Assembly (NCBI GenBank): GCA_001312405.1
Contig: BBDR01000005.1
Span: 194,586 to 258,585, forward strand
Reading direction: 5' to 3'
DNA from: Clostridium sp. NkU-1
GTDB lineage: Bacteria > Bacillota_A > Clostridia > Lachnospirales > Lachnospiraceae
DNA length: 64,000 nucleotides
Position numbers and translations under genes: made by a program
Shown here: positions 11,142 to 21,080 of the stretch, in pieces
How the letters are laid out: each line of letters begins with the position of its first letter
Numbering within the stretch: the first letter of the stretch is position 1
The notes under the pieces: model-generated
Told to the model about the DNA's origin: nothing
The model's input: the letters and a program-made list of their open reading frames with translations, nothing else
Database searches by the model: none

Positions 11142-11278
11142 TCTATCTTTTCTGAATCTCTCTTTTTCAACCGGTTATCTATCATATCTGCAATCTATCC
11201 TTCCTACATTTAGTCTCTTCCTATTATTAGTCTCTTTCAAATCTTTAATCTCTTTCTATTCCTATCCCTTTACATAAT

Positions 11279-11333
11279 AAAACCCCGGCCACCCCATAAA
11301 ACACTTTCATTCCTACCTTTCCGCCGGGTTTTT
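11279..11333. terminator. Terminator-like hairpin between divergent genes
   Basis: AAAACCCCGGC (11279-11289) can pair with GCCGGGTTTTT (11323-11333), and T-runs follow on both strands. It lies between the divergent starts of rlmD and the deacylase, where no upstream transcript is expected, so it may act as an attenuator or stop antisense transcription. The long loop makes it less certain. Confidence 0.4.
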
Positions 11334-11474
11334 TACTTTATTTTTTCTCCACAGCTATTATAATACATCTCTATCTCCAAGACCACTAAAATCCTTCCAC
11401 ATCTTAAAAATGCTTGTAATTTTTTTCCCCCTCAGATATAATAGATCATAAAAAGACAAAAGGAAGTGTAACAA

Positions 11475-12057
11475 ATGATTCATACAAACGATACCTTTTA
11501 CCTGGATAAAACCCTTTATGACGGGTGCCCCAATGATCTAACAGGGCGTCTTCCCAAGGAAATCCGCACCTATGAATTGCTGGATAAACTCAACATATCC
11601 TATCAGCGGGTGGATCACTCCCCGCTTCCCACCATAGAAGCCTGCCAGGAGGTTGATGCGCTGTTAAAAATAGAAATCTGCAAGAATCTGTTTCTCCGTA
11701 ATGCCCAGAAAACCGATTTCTATCTCCTGCTGCTGCCAGGCGAAAAGAAATTCCGTACCGCTGCCCTTTCCAAGCAAATCGGCTCAGCCAGACTCTCTTT
11801 TGCTGAACCGGGAATTTATGATGGAATTTCTGGACATCACCCCTGGCTCGGTTTCGGTCCTGGGGCTTATGAACGATAAAAACCGCCGTGTCAGGCTATT
11901 GATCGATAAAGATGTACTGACCCACGAATTCTTTGCCTGCCACCCTTGTATCAATACCTCCAGCTTAAAATTTAAAACCGCGGACCTACTGGACAAGCTT
12001 CTCCCTGCAATCCAATGTGAATACACTCTGGTAGATTTACCCTCCGAACAGAAATGA
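11475..12057 (+). CDS. Prolyl-tRNA deacylase, YbaK/ProX family (frameshifted)
   Basis: Trans-acting editing enzyme that hydrolyses mischarged Ala- or Cys-tRNA(Pro). Repaired, about 194 residues. The N-terminal part has the family pattern LLDKLNISYQRVDHSPLPTIEA and KNLFLRNAQKTDFYLLLLP; the C-terminal part reads FLDITPGSVSVLGLMNDK and HPCINTSSLKF, all typical of the PrdX/ProX group. The frame breaks near 11808-11812, where removing one G from CCGGGAA joins AEP to EFMMEFLDITPG. AGGAAG precedes the ATG. Monocistronic, divergent from rlmD. Family assignment is strong; the exact tRNA substrate is inferred. Confidence 0.85.
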
Positions 12058-12131
12058 TCCCTGTTTATCCACAGGCATCTGCCAGATAGTAAAAATAAAA
12101 AAACTTAAAATTAAAAATCATAAAGACGAAA

Positions 12132-12307
12132 GGTTTTAAAGGTAAAAGGTCTTAAAGATAAATGGTCTTAAAAATAAAAGGTCTTAAAGATAAAAGATCT
12201 TAAAAATAAAAGGTCTTAAAGATAAAAGGTCTTAAAAATAAAAGGTCTTAAAAATATAAGGTCTTAAAAATAAAAAGTCTTAAAAATAAAAGGTTTTAAA
12301 AACAAAA
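12132..12307. repeat. Tandem 16-bp AT-rich repeat (11 units)
   Basis: Eleven consecutive 16-bp units of consensus GGTCTTAAARATAAAA fill most of the space between two convergent genes. Units alternate between AAAGATAAA and AAAAATAAA versions, suggesting growth by duplication of a two-unit block. There is no open frame of interest and no dyad, so it looks like a minisatellite rather than a coding or CRISPR repeat. Confidence 0.95.
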
Positions 12308-12313
12308 TATTAA

Positions 12314-12352
12314 AGAATAAAAAATGGGACAGGATACACACCTCCTGCCCCA
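12314..12352 (-). terminator. Intrinsic terminator of the GGDEF gene
   Basis: On the minus strand TGGGGCAGGA (12352-12343) pairs with TCCTGTCCCA (12334-12325), one G-T apart from perfect, followed by TTTTTTATT. It lies about 55 nt after the corrected stop of the GGDEF gene. Confidence 0.85.
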
Positions 12353-12406
12353 TTACATATTCCAATCTCCTATAATCCCCGGCCACAATCCACATCCCAT
12401 CAACCA

Positions 12407-13280
12407 TCACCAAAAAAGCAATCCGGTTCTTTCCGCCATGTTTTGCTTTATACATGGCCCGGTCTGCTTTGGAAAATAGCTTTTGATAATCCTCTCCCCG
12501 CTCTCCAGTGCTGGGAGCAATTCCAATGCTGACAGAAATATGCCATTTTTCTTCCGGTATGATCCTTTCTACCCTATCCAACAGATTATCCGCCTTTCCC
12601 GGGCATTTTCTTCGGTTGTAAAAACAACAAATTCGTCTCCGCCTGCCCTTCCCACCAGATCCGGTTCCGGATAAATATCACAGAGCATTCCGCCTACCTG
12701 CATTAAAATCCTATCACCGGCCAGATGGCCGAAGCAGTCATTGATTTCCTTGAAATTATCAATATCGATCATGCAGAGCCAGCCCGATCCGCCGCTCTTT
12801 AACTTCTCCTCTACCCGGTATTTAAAGGCCATTTTGTTGTATAAACCGGTAAGTCCGTCTTTAAGGGACTGGAGTAAAAGCTGCTCTTCCCTTGCCTTCA
12901 GCCCGGTAATATCCTGAAGCTTTCCAATAAGCTTGACAGGATCTTCTGTCCGGTCTTCCCATTGGGCGGTAAGCTTACAGCTGCACCAGTGATATGGTTC
13001 TCCCGTTTTCCCCAGGCAAAAATCAAAGGAACGGATCTCCTTCTTGGGGGGCATTGTCCCTATGCTTATGTAGAATCCGTTCAAAAGCCAGCAGATCTAT
13101 CTGTCCTTTGGCGTTTGGTGACAGATAGAGCCTCCTATCTATATAAGAATATTCAAATAAAACCGTATCTTTAAAAAGATTTATGTTTCTGTACATTTGC
13201 TCCGTCTCACTAAAACGGAAGAACTCATGCTCGTTTACCGAATTCCACCTCTCGAACTGCCTTCCTGAATTTCCTGTCAT
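12407..13280 (-). CDS. Diguanylate cyclase with N-terminal PAS-like region (frameshifted)
   Basis: Makes cyclic di-GMP from GTP. A PAS-like sensory region of about 130 residues ends in WCSCKLTAQWEDR...KLIGKLQDITGLKAREEQLL, the usual PAS C-terminal strand and linker. The GGDEF domain follows: DGLTGLYNKMAF, MIDIDNFKEINDCFGH and RAGGDEFVVF, with an intact active site. No RxxD inhibitory site precedes the motif (PEPD is found there), so product inhibition may be absent. Shifts occur at G6 (13045-13050), near 12598, and near the end, where an A6 run hides the stop; the corrected end is AFW and stop at 12407, right before the terminator. No membrane segment, so probably cytoplasmic. ATG at 13280 chosen for AGGGGGAAGG. 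Confidence 0.8.
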
Positions 13281-13451
13281 GATCCTTCCCCCTGTACCTG
13301 CTGGAATCATTCATTCCGCTTCTTTTCCATTCGTATATGGTATATGATAACGCTTTTCATCCGTATATGCAACCAATTTTTAAGCCATTATTACGCATAT
13401 AATACGTAGCATTTGCATACAATATCCTTTATGATTAACCTAGAGGTGATA

Positions 13452-13795
13452 ATGTTGGATGAACAGTTTGTCAGGAATAGGATCACGGAGCTTCGTCTGA
13501 AAAAAGATATCTCCGAATATCAAATGAGCCTGGATCTGGGAAAAAACAAAAGCTATATCCAGGGAATTTCTTCAGGACGTTCCATGCCATCTATGAAACA
13601 ATTTTTTTGAAATCTGCGATTATCTTGAAATTACTCCCATAGAATTTTTTTAAAACTGAAAAAAAAGAACAGCCTCTTCTAAGGGAAGCCGCTGCTTTGA
13701 TGAAAGACTTGAGCAAAGAAGATTTGGAAGCAGTTTTCCCCATTTTACTGCGGCTCAAAGCAAATGCGGACATTCAAAAACAGACAGAACCGTGA
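13452..13795 (+). CDS. XRE-family helix-turn-helix regulator (frameshifted)
   Basis: A small Cro/cI-like DNA-binding protein, about 113 residues when repaired. The helix-turn-helix reads ITELRLKKDISEYQMSLDLGKNKSYIQGISSGRSMPS, where recognition-helix residues NKSYIQ are typical of clostridial XRE proteins. Two shifts at T7 runs (around 13601-13608 and 13647-13653) split it; the joined C-terminal part reads REAAALMKDLSKEDLEAVFPILLRLKA, a short helical tail. Start ATG with GAGGTGAT just upstream; it ends in its own terminator. Target unknown. Confidence 0.75.
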
Positions 13796-13817
13796 CTCAC
13801 GGTTCTGCCTTGTTTTA
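13785..13817. terminator. Bidirectional terminator
   Basis: CAGAACCGTG (13785-13794) pairs perfectly with CACGGTTCTG (13798-13807) around a 3-nt loop. On the plus strand CCTTGTTTTA follows; on the minus strand TGTTTTTG follows. It overlaps the XRE stop codon and lies 4 bp past the end of the convergent aminopeptidase gene. Confidence 0.8.
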
Positions 13818-13821
13818 TCAG

Positions 13822-15608
13822 CTAAATAGCTCTTGTATTCTCTTTCAGCCATAATGCTTCCTCTCCTGTAAAATACGGGGAAAGGGCTTCATAAACGACT
13901 TTGTGATAATCATTTAACAGCTTTACGTCATTTTCCGTCATAATGGATTTATCAATGGCTTCCAGATCAATGGGAACCATGGTCAGGAATTCAAATTCCA
14001 TAAATTGCCCATACTCATTCTTTTCAGCCTTCCTGCAAACAATCAGGTTCTCCGTACGGACGCCGTGGCTGCCCTCTATATATACTCCAGGCTCATCGGA
14101 AGTAATCATGCCTTCCTCCAGGATACCATTGTCCTGCGCTCCGGTACCATGCGCCACCGGATTCCATTGGGACGCTCATGGACATTTAGGAGATATCCTA
14201 CTCCGTGGCCGGTCCCATGGTCAAAATTAATGCCGCGGCTCCAGAACGGCTCCCTTGCCACATAATCCAGGGTCAGTCCCCGGCATCCGTAAAGGAATTT
14301 CACTGCACCCAGCCGCAGCATGCTGATGACGGTAAGCGTAAAATGCTCTCTCTCTTTCTCTGTCAACGGCCCTACCGCAATGGTTCTGGTAACATCAGTT
14401 GTTCCTTCATAATACTGTCCGCCTGAATCCACCAGATAAAGTCCCTTAGGCTCTATATTCACATCACTTTCCGCTGTAGCCTTATAATGGCACATAGCTG
14501 CATTGGCGCCATAGGCGGAAATCGTGTCAAAACTCAGTCCCAGATTTCCCTCCTGCTGGGAGCGCAGATGATCCAGATACTCCTGAGCACTGACCTCTGT
14601 GATTGTTTCCTTTCCCACATTCTTCTTCAGCCAGTAGATGAATTTTACCATGGCCACTCCATCCTTTATATGGCCTTTTCTCATATTTTCCACTTCCACA
14701 GGATTTTTCATGGCCTTTGAAAGGGCGGTGGGATTCATTTTATCAACAATGCTGTTGGAGCTGTCAAGATTTTTTACAATGGCATAATTGATCTTACCCG
14801 TTTCTAAAAGAACCTTCTGGTTTCTTAACTGAAGAACTGCCGTGTAAATGTCATTGTAAGGGCATACCGTTACTGATAGGTTCTTTAAATAGGCTTTCAC
14901 TTCATCCTTTAACACCTTTTCATTGATGAAGAGATAGAAACGATCCAGGGTTATCATTGCATAGGAAAGGACTACCGGATTGCATTCCACATCATTTCCC
15001 CGGATATTTAAAAGCCATGCAATGTCATCCAGAGAAGTAAGGATATGAACGGTTGCCTTTTCCTTCTTCATCTGGCTTCTCAATTCTTCTATTTTCTCTG
15101 CAGAAGATTTTCCGCTATACTTTTCATCAAGGATCCAGACCGGTTTTGCAGACAGCTGGGGACGTTCCTTCCACAGAACATCTACCAGGTCCTCCTGATA
15201 AGCCAGGGTCACATTTTTATCGGCCAGAAGTTTTTCCAGTTCCTGTCCTAACTGGCAATTTACCACCCGTCCGTCAAATCCCAGACAGCCGCCTTCCGGG
15301 AGGACCTGATCCAGATATTCCCCAATTTCAGGAACATCAGGCTGTCCCATTCTCTGCAGGGTAATTCCGGTTCCCTCAAGCTGCTTTCCCGCCTGCACGA
15401 AATAACGGCCGTCAGTCCACAGACCGGCTCCAGCCTTTGTAATCACTGCCGTACCAGCTGATCCGCTGAATCCGGTCATAAATTCCCTGCATTTAAAATA
15501 TTCTCCCACATACTCGGATTCATGAAAATCTGAGGTTGGAATCATATAAGCATCCATATGGTGCTCTGCCATCAGTTTTCTTAATTGTTCCAGTCTTTCC
15601 TGAATCAT
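13822..15608 (-). CDS. pepP: Xaa-Pro aminopeptidase (M24B, frameshifted)
   Basis: Releases N-terminal residues that precede proline. About 595 residues, the length of the long three-domain form. Two creatinase-type N-terminal domains come first (IPTSDFHESEYVGEY, FSGSAGTAVIT, WTDGRYF), then the pita-bread catalytic domain. Its five metal ligands are visible: the two Asp in VDSGGQYYEGTTDVTR, His in GTGHGVGY, Glu in ITSDEPGVY and Glu in FMEFEFLT. A single-base shift near 14140 separates the last ~110 residues. The start ATG overlaps the stop of the lipoamide dehydrogenase gene (ATGA), which implies translational coupling in one operon with it and the HAD gene. Confidence 0.9.
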
Positions 15609-17036
15609 CGCTTTATCTCTCCTTTGGTTTCAAAATAATTCTCTATGGCTGCCCCAATTCCTTCGCTGTAAGTAGGATGGGCCCGCATGGCAAGCATAAG
15701 CTGTTCTGCGGTCAGACCGTTTGCAATAGCCGTTGCCATCTCGCTGATCATATCGGTTGCCCTGGGACATACGATCTGGGCTCCTATAAGAGTACCGGAA
15801 TATTCCTCAAATACCAGATGAATGAACCCATTCTGCTCCCTGGTTATAATGGATTTTCCATTTCCGCTCATGGAGTAGCGGCCACAGCTCACCTTCATGC
15901 TGCAAGCGCTGGCAGCCTCCCTTGTAAGACCTACGGAAGCGATTTCCGGTTCCGTATAAATGCAGCTGGGTACCACAGGCAGCTTGACGAACATGCCGTT
16001 GGGCACAACAGAAAGCCGGATGGTATGACCGACTCCTGCAATCTTTTCCACTACATAGGTCCCCTGTGCGGCCGCCACATGAGCAAGCTTGATATTAGCC
16101 GCCACGTCGCCGATGGCATAAATTCCCGGTTCACTGGTTCTGAATTCTGAATCCACCTTCAGATGGCCATTCTCCATCTCAAGATTCACATCCTGTCCCA
16201 TCAGCCATGCAGGCAAGGAGCCCGTCCCGCTGCCATGAGGACCTGTCCGGAACGAATGGTTTGTTCCTCTCCATTTACATCAAAGATACATGTCAGCCCT
16301 TGATTGGGTTCCTCCCGGATTTCCTTAACTTTTGCCCTGCAATGGATCGCGATTCCTTTCCTTTTAAGCTCTTCTTCCAGGGCCTGGGAGACCTCAGAAT
16401 CCATAGGCCCTAATAAATGGGCCTCGCTCTCCAGTATGGTCACATGGGAACAGAGGGCGCTGAAAATGGTGGCAAATTCCACCCCGATCACCCCTCCTCC
16501 AATGATCGTAAGACGGTCGTAATTCCACGTATCAGAAGCTAACAGGCGGTCACTGGTCAGCACCCCGGAAGGTCTGCCCCCGGAATCTTTAGGATCACCG
16601 GTTTTGCCCCGGTGGCAATGATGATGTGATCTGCCTCATAATAATCCTTGCCTTCCGGGCTGTTCACCTCTATGGTCCGCCCCCGGCGTATGGTAGCTGT
16701 CCCGCAAATAACGGTTATCCCGGCAGCCTTAACAAGCTCGTCCACCTCCTTGCGGTATGCCTTTACGGAACGTTTCTTATAATTCTGCATCTTTTTAAAA
16801 TCAAAAGAAATAAAATCTGTGGATACCCCGAATTCATCGCTGTTTTGAAGAGATTCAAAGATACTGGAGGCATGAAGCAAAGCCTTTGTTGGAATACAGC
16901 CTTTGTTAATACAGGTTCCTCCCAGCTTGTCCTTCTCCACAATGGCGGTCTTAAGTCCCAGACCGGCTGCTTTTAAAGCCGCCGTATAACCGCCCGGCCC
17001 TCCGCCGATCACAAGAATATCATAATGTTCTGCCAT
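15605..17036 (-). CDS. lpdA: Dihydrolipoamide dehydrogenase (frameshifted)
   Basis: FAD-dependent disulfide oxidoreductase (E3) that reoxidises dihydrolipoamide with NAD. The N-terminus has the FAD motif VIGGGPGGYTAA (9-20) and the redox pair GGTCINKGC; the middle has the NAD motif IIGGGVIGVEFA; the C-terminus has the dimer-interface HPTYSEGI with the catalytic His-Glu pair, so all active-site parts are present. About 475 residues. Shifts near 16560 and 16210 split it in three, both in C-rich spots (CCCC, CCCG). No E1, E2 or glycine-cleavage genes are in the window, so its partner complex is unknown. Ten bp after the HAD gene and overlapping pepP. Confidence 0.9.
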
Positions 17037-17046
17037 TTCAGTCCCC

Positions 17047-17827
17047 CTACCGGATTAACCCAAAATGCAGGCAGGCATTTTTAATCCCCTCCTGATCAAT
17101 CGGATCCGTAACGTAATCGGCTACTTTCTTTAGTTCAGCCATGCGTTGCCCATGGCAATGCCCTTGCCTGCCATTTTTATGATATCATAGTCATTCATGC
17201 TGTCTCCAAAAGCGATTGTTTCCGAAAGAGGTATCTTATAATATTCGCAGAGCCTTATCAGCCCATGGCTTTAGACGCTTTCCTTTCCACCACGTCCGCT
17301 CCCCGTTTGTCAGCAAACATATGCACATGAATTTCCGGGAACTCCTCTTCCATGGCCTTTGCTCCTGCTTCATCTCCAATATATGCCATGGTTCTCACTT
17401 CCAGATCCATAAGCATTCCTGGATCCTTAAATCTTCTTCCGCATTCTCCCCAGAGGTTTGCATCATGCCTTTCAACCACTTCCGGATGAACATAATAATC
17501 CCATTCCCCAACAGTAGTTCCGACGCTGTAAGGGGTTTTCTCCGTATAGGCCAGAATCTGTCTCAGCAGACCCTTATCAAAGGTATGCTCATAAATGATC
17601 TTATCTCCCACGGTTACTTTTGTTCCATTGAGATGGATGATCGCCTCCGGCCTTACCTCATCCCGGATGGCAGTACTGAAAAGAGAATCCATATCTCTGC
17701 CCGTTGCCAGAACAATGGTATAATTTTCTCTCAGCTTTTCTATGGTTTCCAAAGCGCTGGCAGGAATTGTCCAGTCTTTATGGTCCAGCAGTGTCATATC
17801 TACATCAAAGCTTACAATTGGCTTCAT
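17047..17827 (-). CDS. HAD-superfamily hydrolase, Cof type (frameshifted)
   Basis: A type IIB HAD phosphatase, about 260 residues, acting on sugar phosphates or cofactors in the cytoplasm. Motif I is SFDVDMTLLD with both catalytic Asp, motif II lies in LATGRDMDSL, and motif IV is AFGDSMNDYDII. The annotated frame ends early near 17258; shifts there and near 17144 hide the last 70 residues, which read SETIAFGDSMNDYD and then MAELKKVADYVTDPIDQEGI, the conserved end of the Cof family. First gene of the HAD-lpdA-pepP operon. The substrate cannot be told from sequence. Confidence 0.85.
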
Positions 17828-17956
17828 CTATATTCACCTATTTTTCTTCCTAAAATAATCGTCTCTTTATCATAATATATTAAATTTGAAAATTTTTCAA
17901 GAAATATACTTTACCAATTGGAAATTTTCTGCTATAATGTCATAGTGTCAAGGGAA

Positions 17957-18030
17957 CGGAGTATGGCGTAGCTTGGTAGCGCGCTCGGCTGGGGGCCGAG
18001 AGGTCGCAGGTTCAAATCCTGTTACTCCGA
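17957..18030 (+). tRNA. tRNA-Pro (anticodon GGG)
   Basis: 74-nt cloverleaf: acceptor CGGAGTA/TACTCCG, discriminator A, anticodon stem CTCGG/CCGAG with GGG at 17991-17993, T-loop GGTTCAAATCC. The CCA end is not encoded. A terminator follows. Confidence 0.97.
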
Positions 18031-18047
18031 CTGACAATATACTTAAG

Positions 18048-18091
18048 AATGCCGGTTTGCCTTATTAATATAAGGTTCCCGGTATTTTTTT
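18048..18091 (+). terminator. Terminator of tRNA-Pro
   Basis: AATGCCGG (18048-18055) pairs with CCGGTATT (18079-18086), an inner CCTTAT/ATAAGG stem continues it, and TTTTTT follows. Confidence 0.8.
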
Positions 18092-18172
18092 GTATCATAA
18101 TTGCGCGTACTGCCCGCGCTTTTTCTAACGATTTATGTTATAATTGGTTTATGAAATCAGGAGGTGTTTCTT

Positions 18173-18811
18173 ATGAGTTATCATTATCTTGACATGGAAC
18201 ATTATCTGCGTAAGGATCAGTTTGACCTTTTCCGTAATCTCGCTTATCCATATGTAGGTATGACCGCAAATTTGGACATTACAAGTTTCATGAGCTACAT
18301 AAAAGAAAAAAAGCTGCCCTTTTATTTAACTTTCCTTTACGCGACAGCCCAAACAGCCAACTCTATCCCGGAATTTCGCCGCCGTATCCAAGGAGACGGG
18401 ATCATCGAATATGATCATTGCATTCCTTCTTATACCCTGGCGTTAGAAAATGAAAATTATTGTTACTGCACTGCAGACGACCGGCTTCCCTTTGACGCCT
18501 TTTTAGAGGATGGGAAACAGCGGCAGGAAAAGGCCAGGCAGAGCCAGGTCCTATCAGACGGAAGAAACCAGAAACAGCTCTTTTTCTTTTCCAGCATTCC
18601 CTGGGTAAGCTACACTTCCATCATTCAGCCGGTTCCCATTCCTGCAGACAGCAATCCCCGTATTACCTGGGGAAAATATTTTAAATCAGAGGGAAACATA
18701 AGAATACCGGTATCGGTCCTGGTTAATCATGCCCTTATGGATGGATTCCATATTTCCAAGTTTTTTATGGAACTTCAAAGCAGGTGTGACAACATGGATT
18801 GGCTGCTGTAA
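18173..18811 (+). CDS. Chloramphenicol O-acetyltransferase family protein (CatA-like)
   Basis: Intact protein of 212 residues of the CAT fold, which acetylates chloramphenicol or a related substrate with acetyl-CoA as a trimer. The catalytic segment VNHALMDGFHISKFF carries the HxxxDG active-site His near residue 189; FYLTFLYATAQTANSIPEFRRRI is the conserved N-terminal helix region. AGGAGG lies 8 nt before the ATG, preferred over the upstream in-frame GTG at 18164. An extended -10 (TGTTATAAT, 18136-18144) is visible upstream. Sits between two tRNA genes on the same strand. Many clostridial chromosomes carry CAT-like proteins without proven resistance, so a resistance phenotype is not claimed. 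Confidence 0.85.
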   Translation: MSYHYLDMEHYLRKDQFDLFRNLAYPYVGMTANLDITSFMSYIKEKKLPFYLTFLYATAQTANSIPEFRRRIQGDGIIEYDHCIPSYTLALENENYCYCTADDRLPFDAFLEDGKQRQEKARQSQVLSDGRNQKQLFFFSSIPWVSYTSIIQPVPIPADSNPRITWGKYFKSEGNIRIPVSVLVNHALMDGFHISKFFMELQSRCDNMDWLL

Positions 18812-18878
18812 ATTCTTCAAATTTATGGAAGAATTTCGCTTGCCTTTTTTTTCAGATTTTCAGTTACAATGCTCTCAT

Positions 18879-18951
18879 GGAGACATAGCTCAGCTGGGAG
18901 AGCATCTGCTTGACGTGTAGAGGGTCGCAGGTTCGAGTCCTGTTGTCTCCA
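18879..18951 (+). tRNA. tRNA-Val (anticodon GAC)
   Basis: 73-nt cloverleaf: acceptor GGAGACA/TGTCTCC, discriminator A, anticodon stem TCTGC/GTAGA with GAC at 18912-18914, T-loop GGTTCGAGTCC. The CCA end is not encoded. Confidence 0.95.
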
Positions 18952-18958
18952 TCAGCTG

Positions 18959-19016
18959 ATATAGGGTCGAAATTTGGAGCAGTTTGATTGGACTGCTTGG
19001 GATTTCGGCCCTATAT
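18959..19016. repeat. Long inverted repeat after tRNA-Val
   Basis: ATATAGGGTCGAAAT (18959-18973) pairs over all 15 positions (one G-T) with ATTTCGGCCCTATAT (19002-19016); an inner AGCAGT/ACTGCT stem (18979-18984 with 18991-18996) continues it. No T-run follows, so it is not a classical terminator. Processing signal, small RNA or mobile-element remnant are possible. Confidence 0.7.
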
Positions 19017-19276
19017 CTATGTTAAAAACCTTGATATTATTTGGATTCCTGTTCAAAAGTAGTTGGGGTGTTTCCGATCCTATATAAGGACTGATAACCT
19101 TGTATACTGGGGATACCGTCTTTAAGTGCTATCCATCGTTTACATGTATTTTCTCCAAGCCTGCTTGAAAAAGACTTTTCTCAATAGACCGTTCATGGCA
19201 TCTGTGATATAATTTTAGCAAAAAATTAGTATTTATATTGTTACGTAATAGTAAAAGGTATGGGGAGGAGCTTAAA

Positions 19277-19797
19277 ATGAATGCATTTTTATTAATAGTA
19301 CCTATCTTTCTCATAAGGTTCGGCTTGCTGAAAATGATTAATCAAGATGCCCTAAGCCGTGCCGCTTTCTTTGCCCCATTAGAGGATTGCGAAAAGGTTT
19401 TCTTCCTTTTTTTACCAGCTTTCAAACGCTTTTATGATCTTATATTCGTTTTTTTCTGAAAATCCAGACCAAACCTCCCTTGTTTTTTATCGCCTTATTC
19501 ATCTACATCTTAGGTATCTCTGTTCTTATAATTGCTACTGTTAACTTTGCAAAACCTGGGCAAAGCGGAATAAATACAAACGGAATATATAAGATTTCCC
19601 GAAACCCTATGTATGTAGGATATTTCATATATTTCCTAGGCTGTGTATTGTTCACACATTCTATGTTGCTGCTTATATCACTGCTTGTTTTTCAAATATC
19701 TGCACACTGGATTATTCTTTCCGAAGAAAGATGGTGCGCCAACAAATTTGGGACAGAGTATATAAACTACATGAACAAGGTTAAGCGGTACATTTAG
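19277..19797 (+). CDS. Isoprenylcysteine carboxyl methyltransferase-like membrane protein (frameshifted)
   Basis: A membrane methyltransferase-fold protein of about 173 residues, with four to five hydrophobic segments (starting LLIVPIFLIRFGL, later MFFIALFIYILGISVLIIA). The C-terminal part carries the ICMT/PEMT signature: GIYKISRNPMYVGYFIYFLG followed by EERWCANKFGTEYINYMNKVKRY. These bacterial proteins are thought to methylate small or lipid substrates; none is assigned. A shift at the T7 run 19450-19456 breaks the frame. GGGGAGG precedes the ATG. It stands alone. Confidence 0.75.
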
Positions 19798-20013
19798 TAT
19801 ACTTCTTCCTCAGAACTACTCCTTAAGTATTCCCCCGCCCCACTCATCTGAATGTTATGAAAGGCTTCCAGAAACATTATTCATGAACTACACGGAACAA
19901 TCAAATCTGCATTTAATTATTTTAAAAGAGACCCAAACATTTTTCATCACTCCTTGATGCCACATATAGTAAGTGATATAATGTCTTTATTACGAATACA
20001 GGAGGTAACGCTT

Positions 20014-20288
20014 ATGGGCTTCACATATGGCTCAAACCAAATCGCTCTCTATCATTCCGATAATAACTTACTCGCCGAGGTCACTTTTCCAACAGTTGAC
20101 CAGAATACCGTAAATATCAATCACACCTTTGTAGATGATTCTCTAAGAGGCCAGGGTGTGGCAGGACAGCTTATGGAAGCTGTAGCAAAACAGTTACGTT
20201 CTGAAAATAAAAAAAAGCTATTCTGACTTGCTCCTATGCTGTCAAATGGTTCGAAAAACATCCTGAATATAATGATTTGGTGAAATAG
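20014..20288 (+). CDS. Small GNAT-like N-acetyltransferase (YjdJ type, frameshifted)
   Basis: Roughly 91 residues when repaired, the size of the minimal GNAT proteins of the YjdJ group. The acetyl-CoA loop is visible in VDDSLRGQGVAGQLMEAVAKQL, preceded by NTVNINHTFV. A shift in the A8 run near 20210-20217 hides the last 25 residues, which read LTCSYAVKWFEKHPEYNDLV, the conserved end (C-S-Y-x3-W). A strong GGAGG lies 8 nt before the ATG. The stop overlaps a 9-bp hairpin (GTGAAATAG/CTATTTCAC). Target unknown. Confidence 0.8.
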
Positions 20289-20442
20289 TCCTCCCGCGGC
20301 TATTTCACCTCCTCAAATCTTCCCTTTCATTCTACCCCTCACTGTCTTTTTCCAGTTGTTCTATCTTTTCATTCTCAAAAAATACCAGTGTACTTAATCC
20401 AATAACTGATGTAAGATATTTATAAATGCAAAAGGGGTACAT

Positions 20443-20610
20443 ATGATGCTAAATTCAAATAACAAGAACAGTGCATTCCATGACTATATGGCTTTGGCTG
20501 TCAGTCTGAGCCTAATATTCGGGGCTGTAATAAACAATTTGGGAATAGGATTCATAATGGGGATATCTTTAAGCTTTTTGTTAAGCAAAGGCTACTTTCA
20601 AAGACGTTAA
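20443..20610 (+). CDS. Small hydrophobic protein, 55 residues
   Basis: A short open frame with an AAAGGGG ribosome site 5 nt before tandem ATG codons. After a polar start (MMLNSNNKNSAFHDY) it has one or two hydrophobic stretches (MALAVSLSLIFGAVI and GIGFIMGISLSFLL) and ends in a basic GYFQRR, the pattern of a small inner-membrane protein. I do not recognise the family. Its spacing and composition suggest a real gene, but there is no other support. Confidence 0.5.
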   Translation: MMLNSNNKNSAFHDYMALAVSLSLIFGAVINNLGIGFIMGISLSFLLSKGYFQRR

Positions 20611-20689
20611 ATTTTACATACAACATAGATCAATACTTTTCTCCGCCCGCCTTTATTGACACATATGCCTCCAAAAACGGCCATCATTC

Positions 20690-20764
20690 AATAGGTAAAT
20701 CTACAATAGATAAATCAACAATAGAAAAATCTGCAATTCAAAAATCTGCAATAGATAAAGCCCC
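20690..20764. repeat. Tandem 15-bp repeat (5 units)
   Basis: Five degenerate 15-bp units of the form AATAGATAAATCTAC, similar in character to the 16-bp array at 12132 but not the same sequence. Confidence 0.8.
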
Positions 20765-21047
20765 ACTCACATACCACTCTTCCACTTTGCAAAAAGCCAG
20801 GGCACGGTTTATAAAATTTTGATTTATCTCATCACATCTGTTGTCATATAGAACTGCTTTAATCCTCATAAGACTATCTTCAGTTGAACATCAAAAACCG
20901 GTCCATCTTTATTTTTTTATACCCATTACATTAAAAATCCCATGCAAATCAAGCACTAATACGTATAATTTCAAATAAATTTAAATAATTCCTTAATCCG
21001 CGTCACAAAGTCTATTTATTCCCGTTATTATATATGTAACATCATAC

Positions 21048-21080
21048 GGGCGGAAGTTCTCCTTTGCTCTGCTTCCGCCC
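21048..21080. repeat. Hairpin with 9-bp GC-rich stem
   Basis: GGGCGGAAG (21048-21056) pairs perfectly with CTTCCGCCC (21072-21080) around a 15-nt loop, in otherwise AT-rich DNA. No U-run on either side. Function unknown. Confidence 0.6.

Noticed and set aside
10699..11277. Plus-strand Leu/Pro-rich open frame opposite rlmD
   Set aside because: It is the antisense reading of the Ser/Asn/Gly/Arg repeats; no ribosome site, no family.
12132..12307. 16-bp repeats as replication iterons
   Set aside because: No replication initiator gene or AT-rich origin features nearby; the window is chromosomal.
18173..18811. Chloramphenicol resistance claim
   Set aside because: CAT-like proteins are widespread in Clostridia and many have no proven resistance role.
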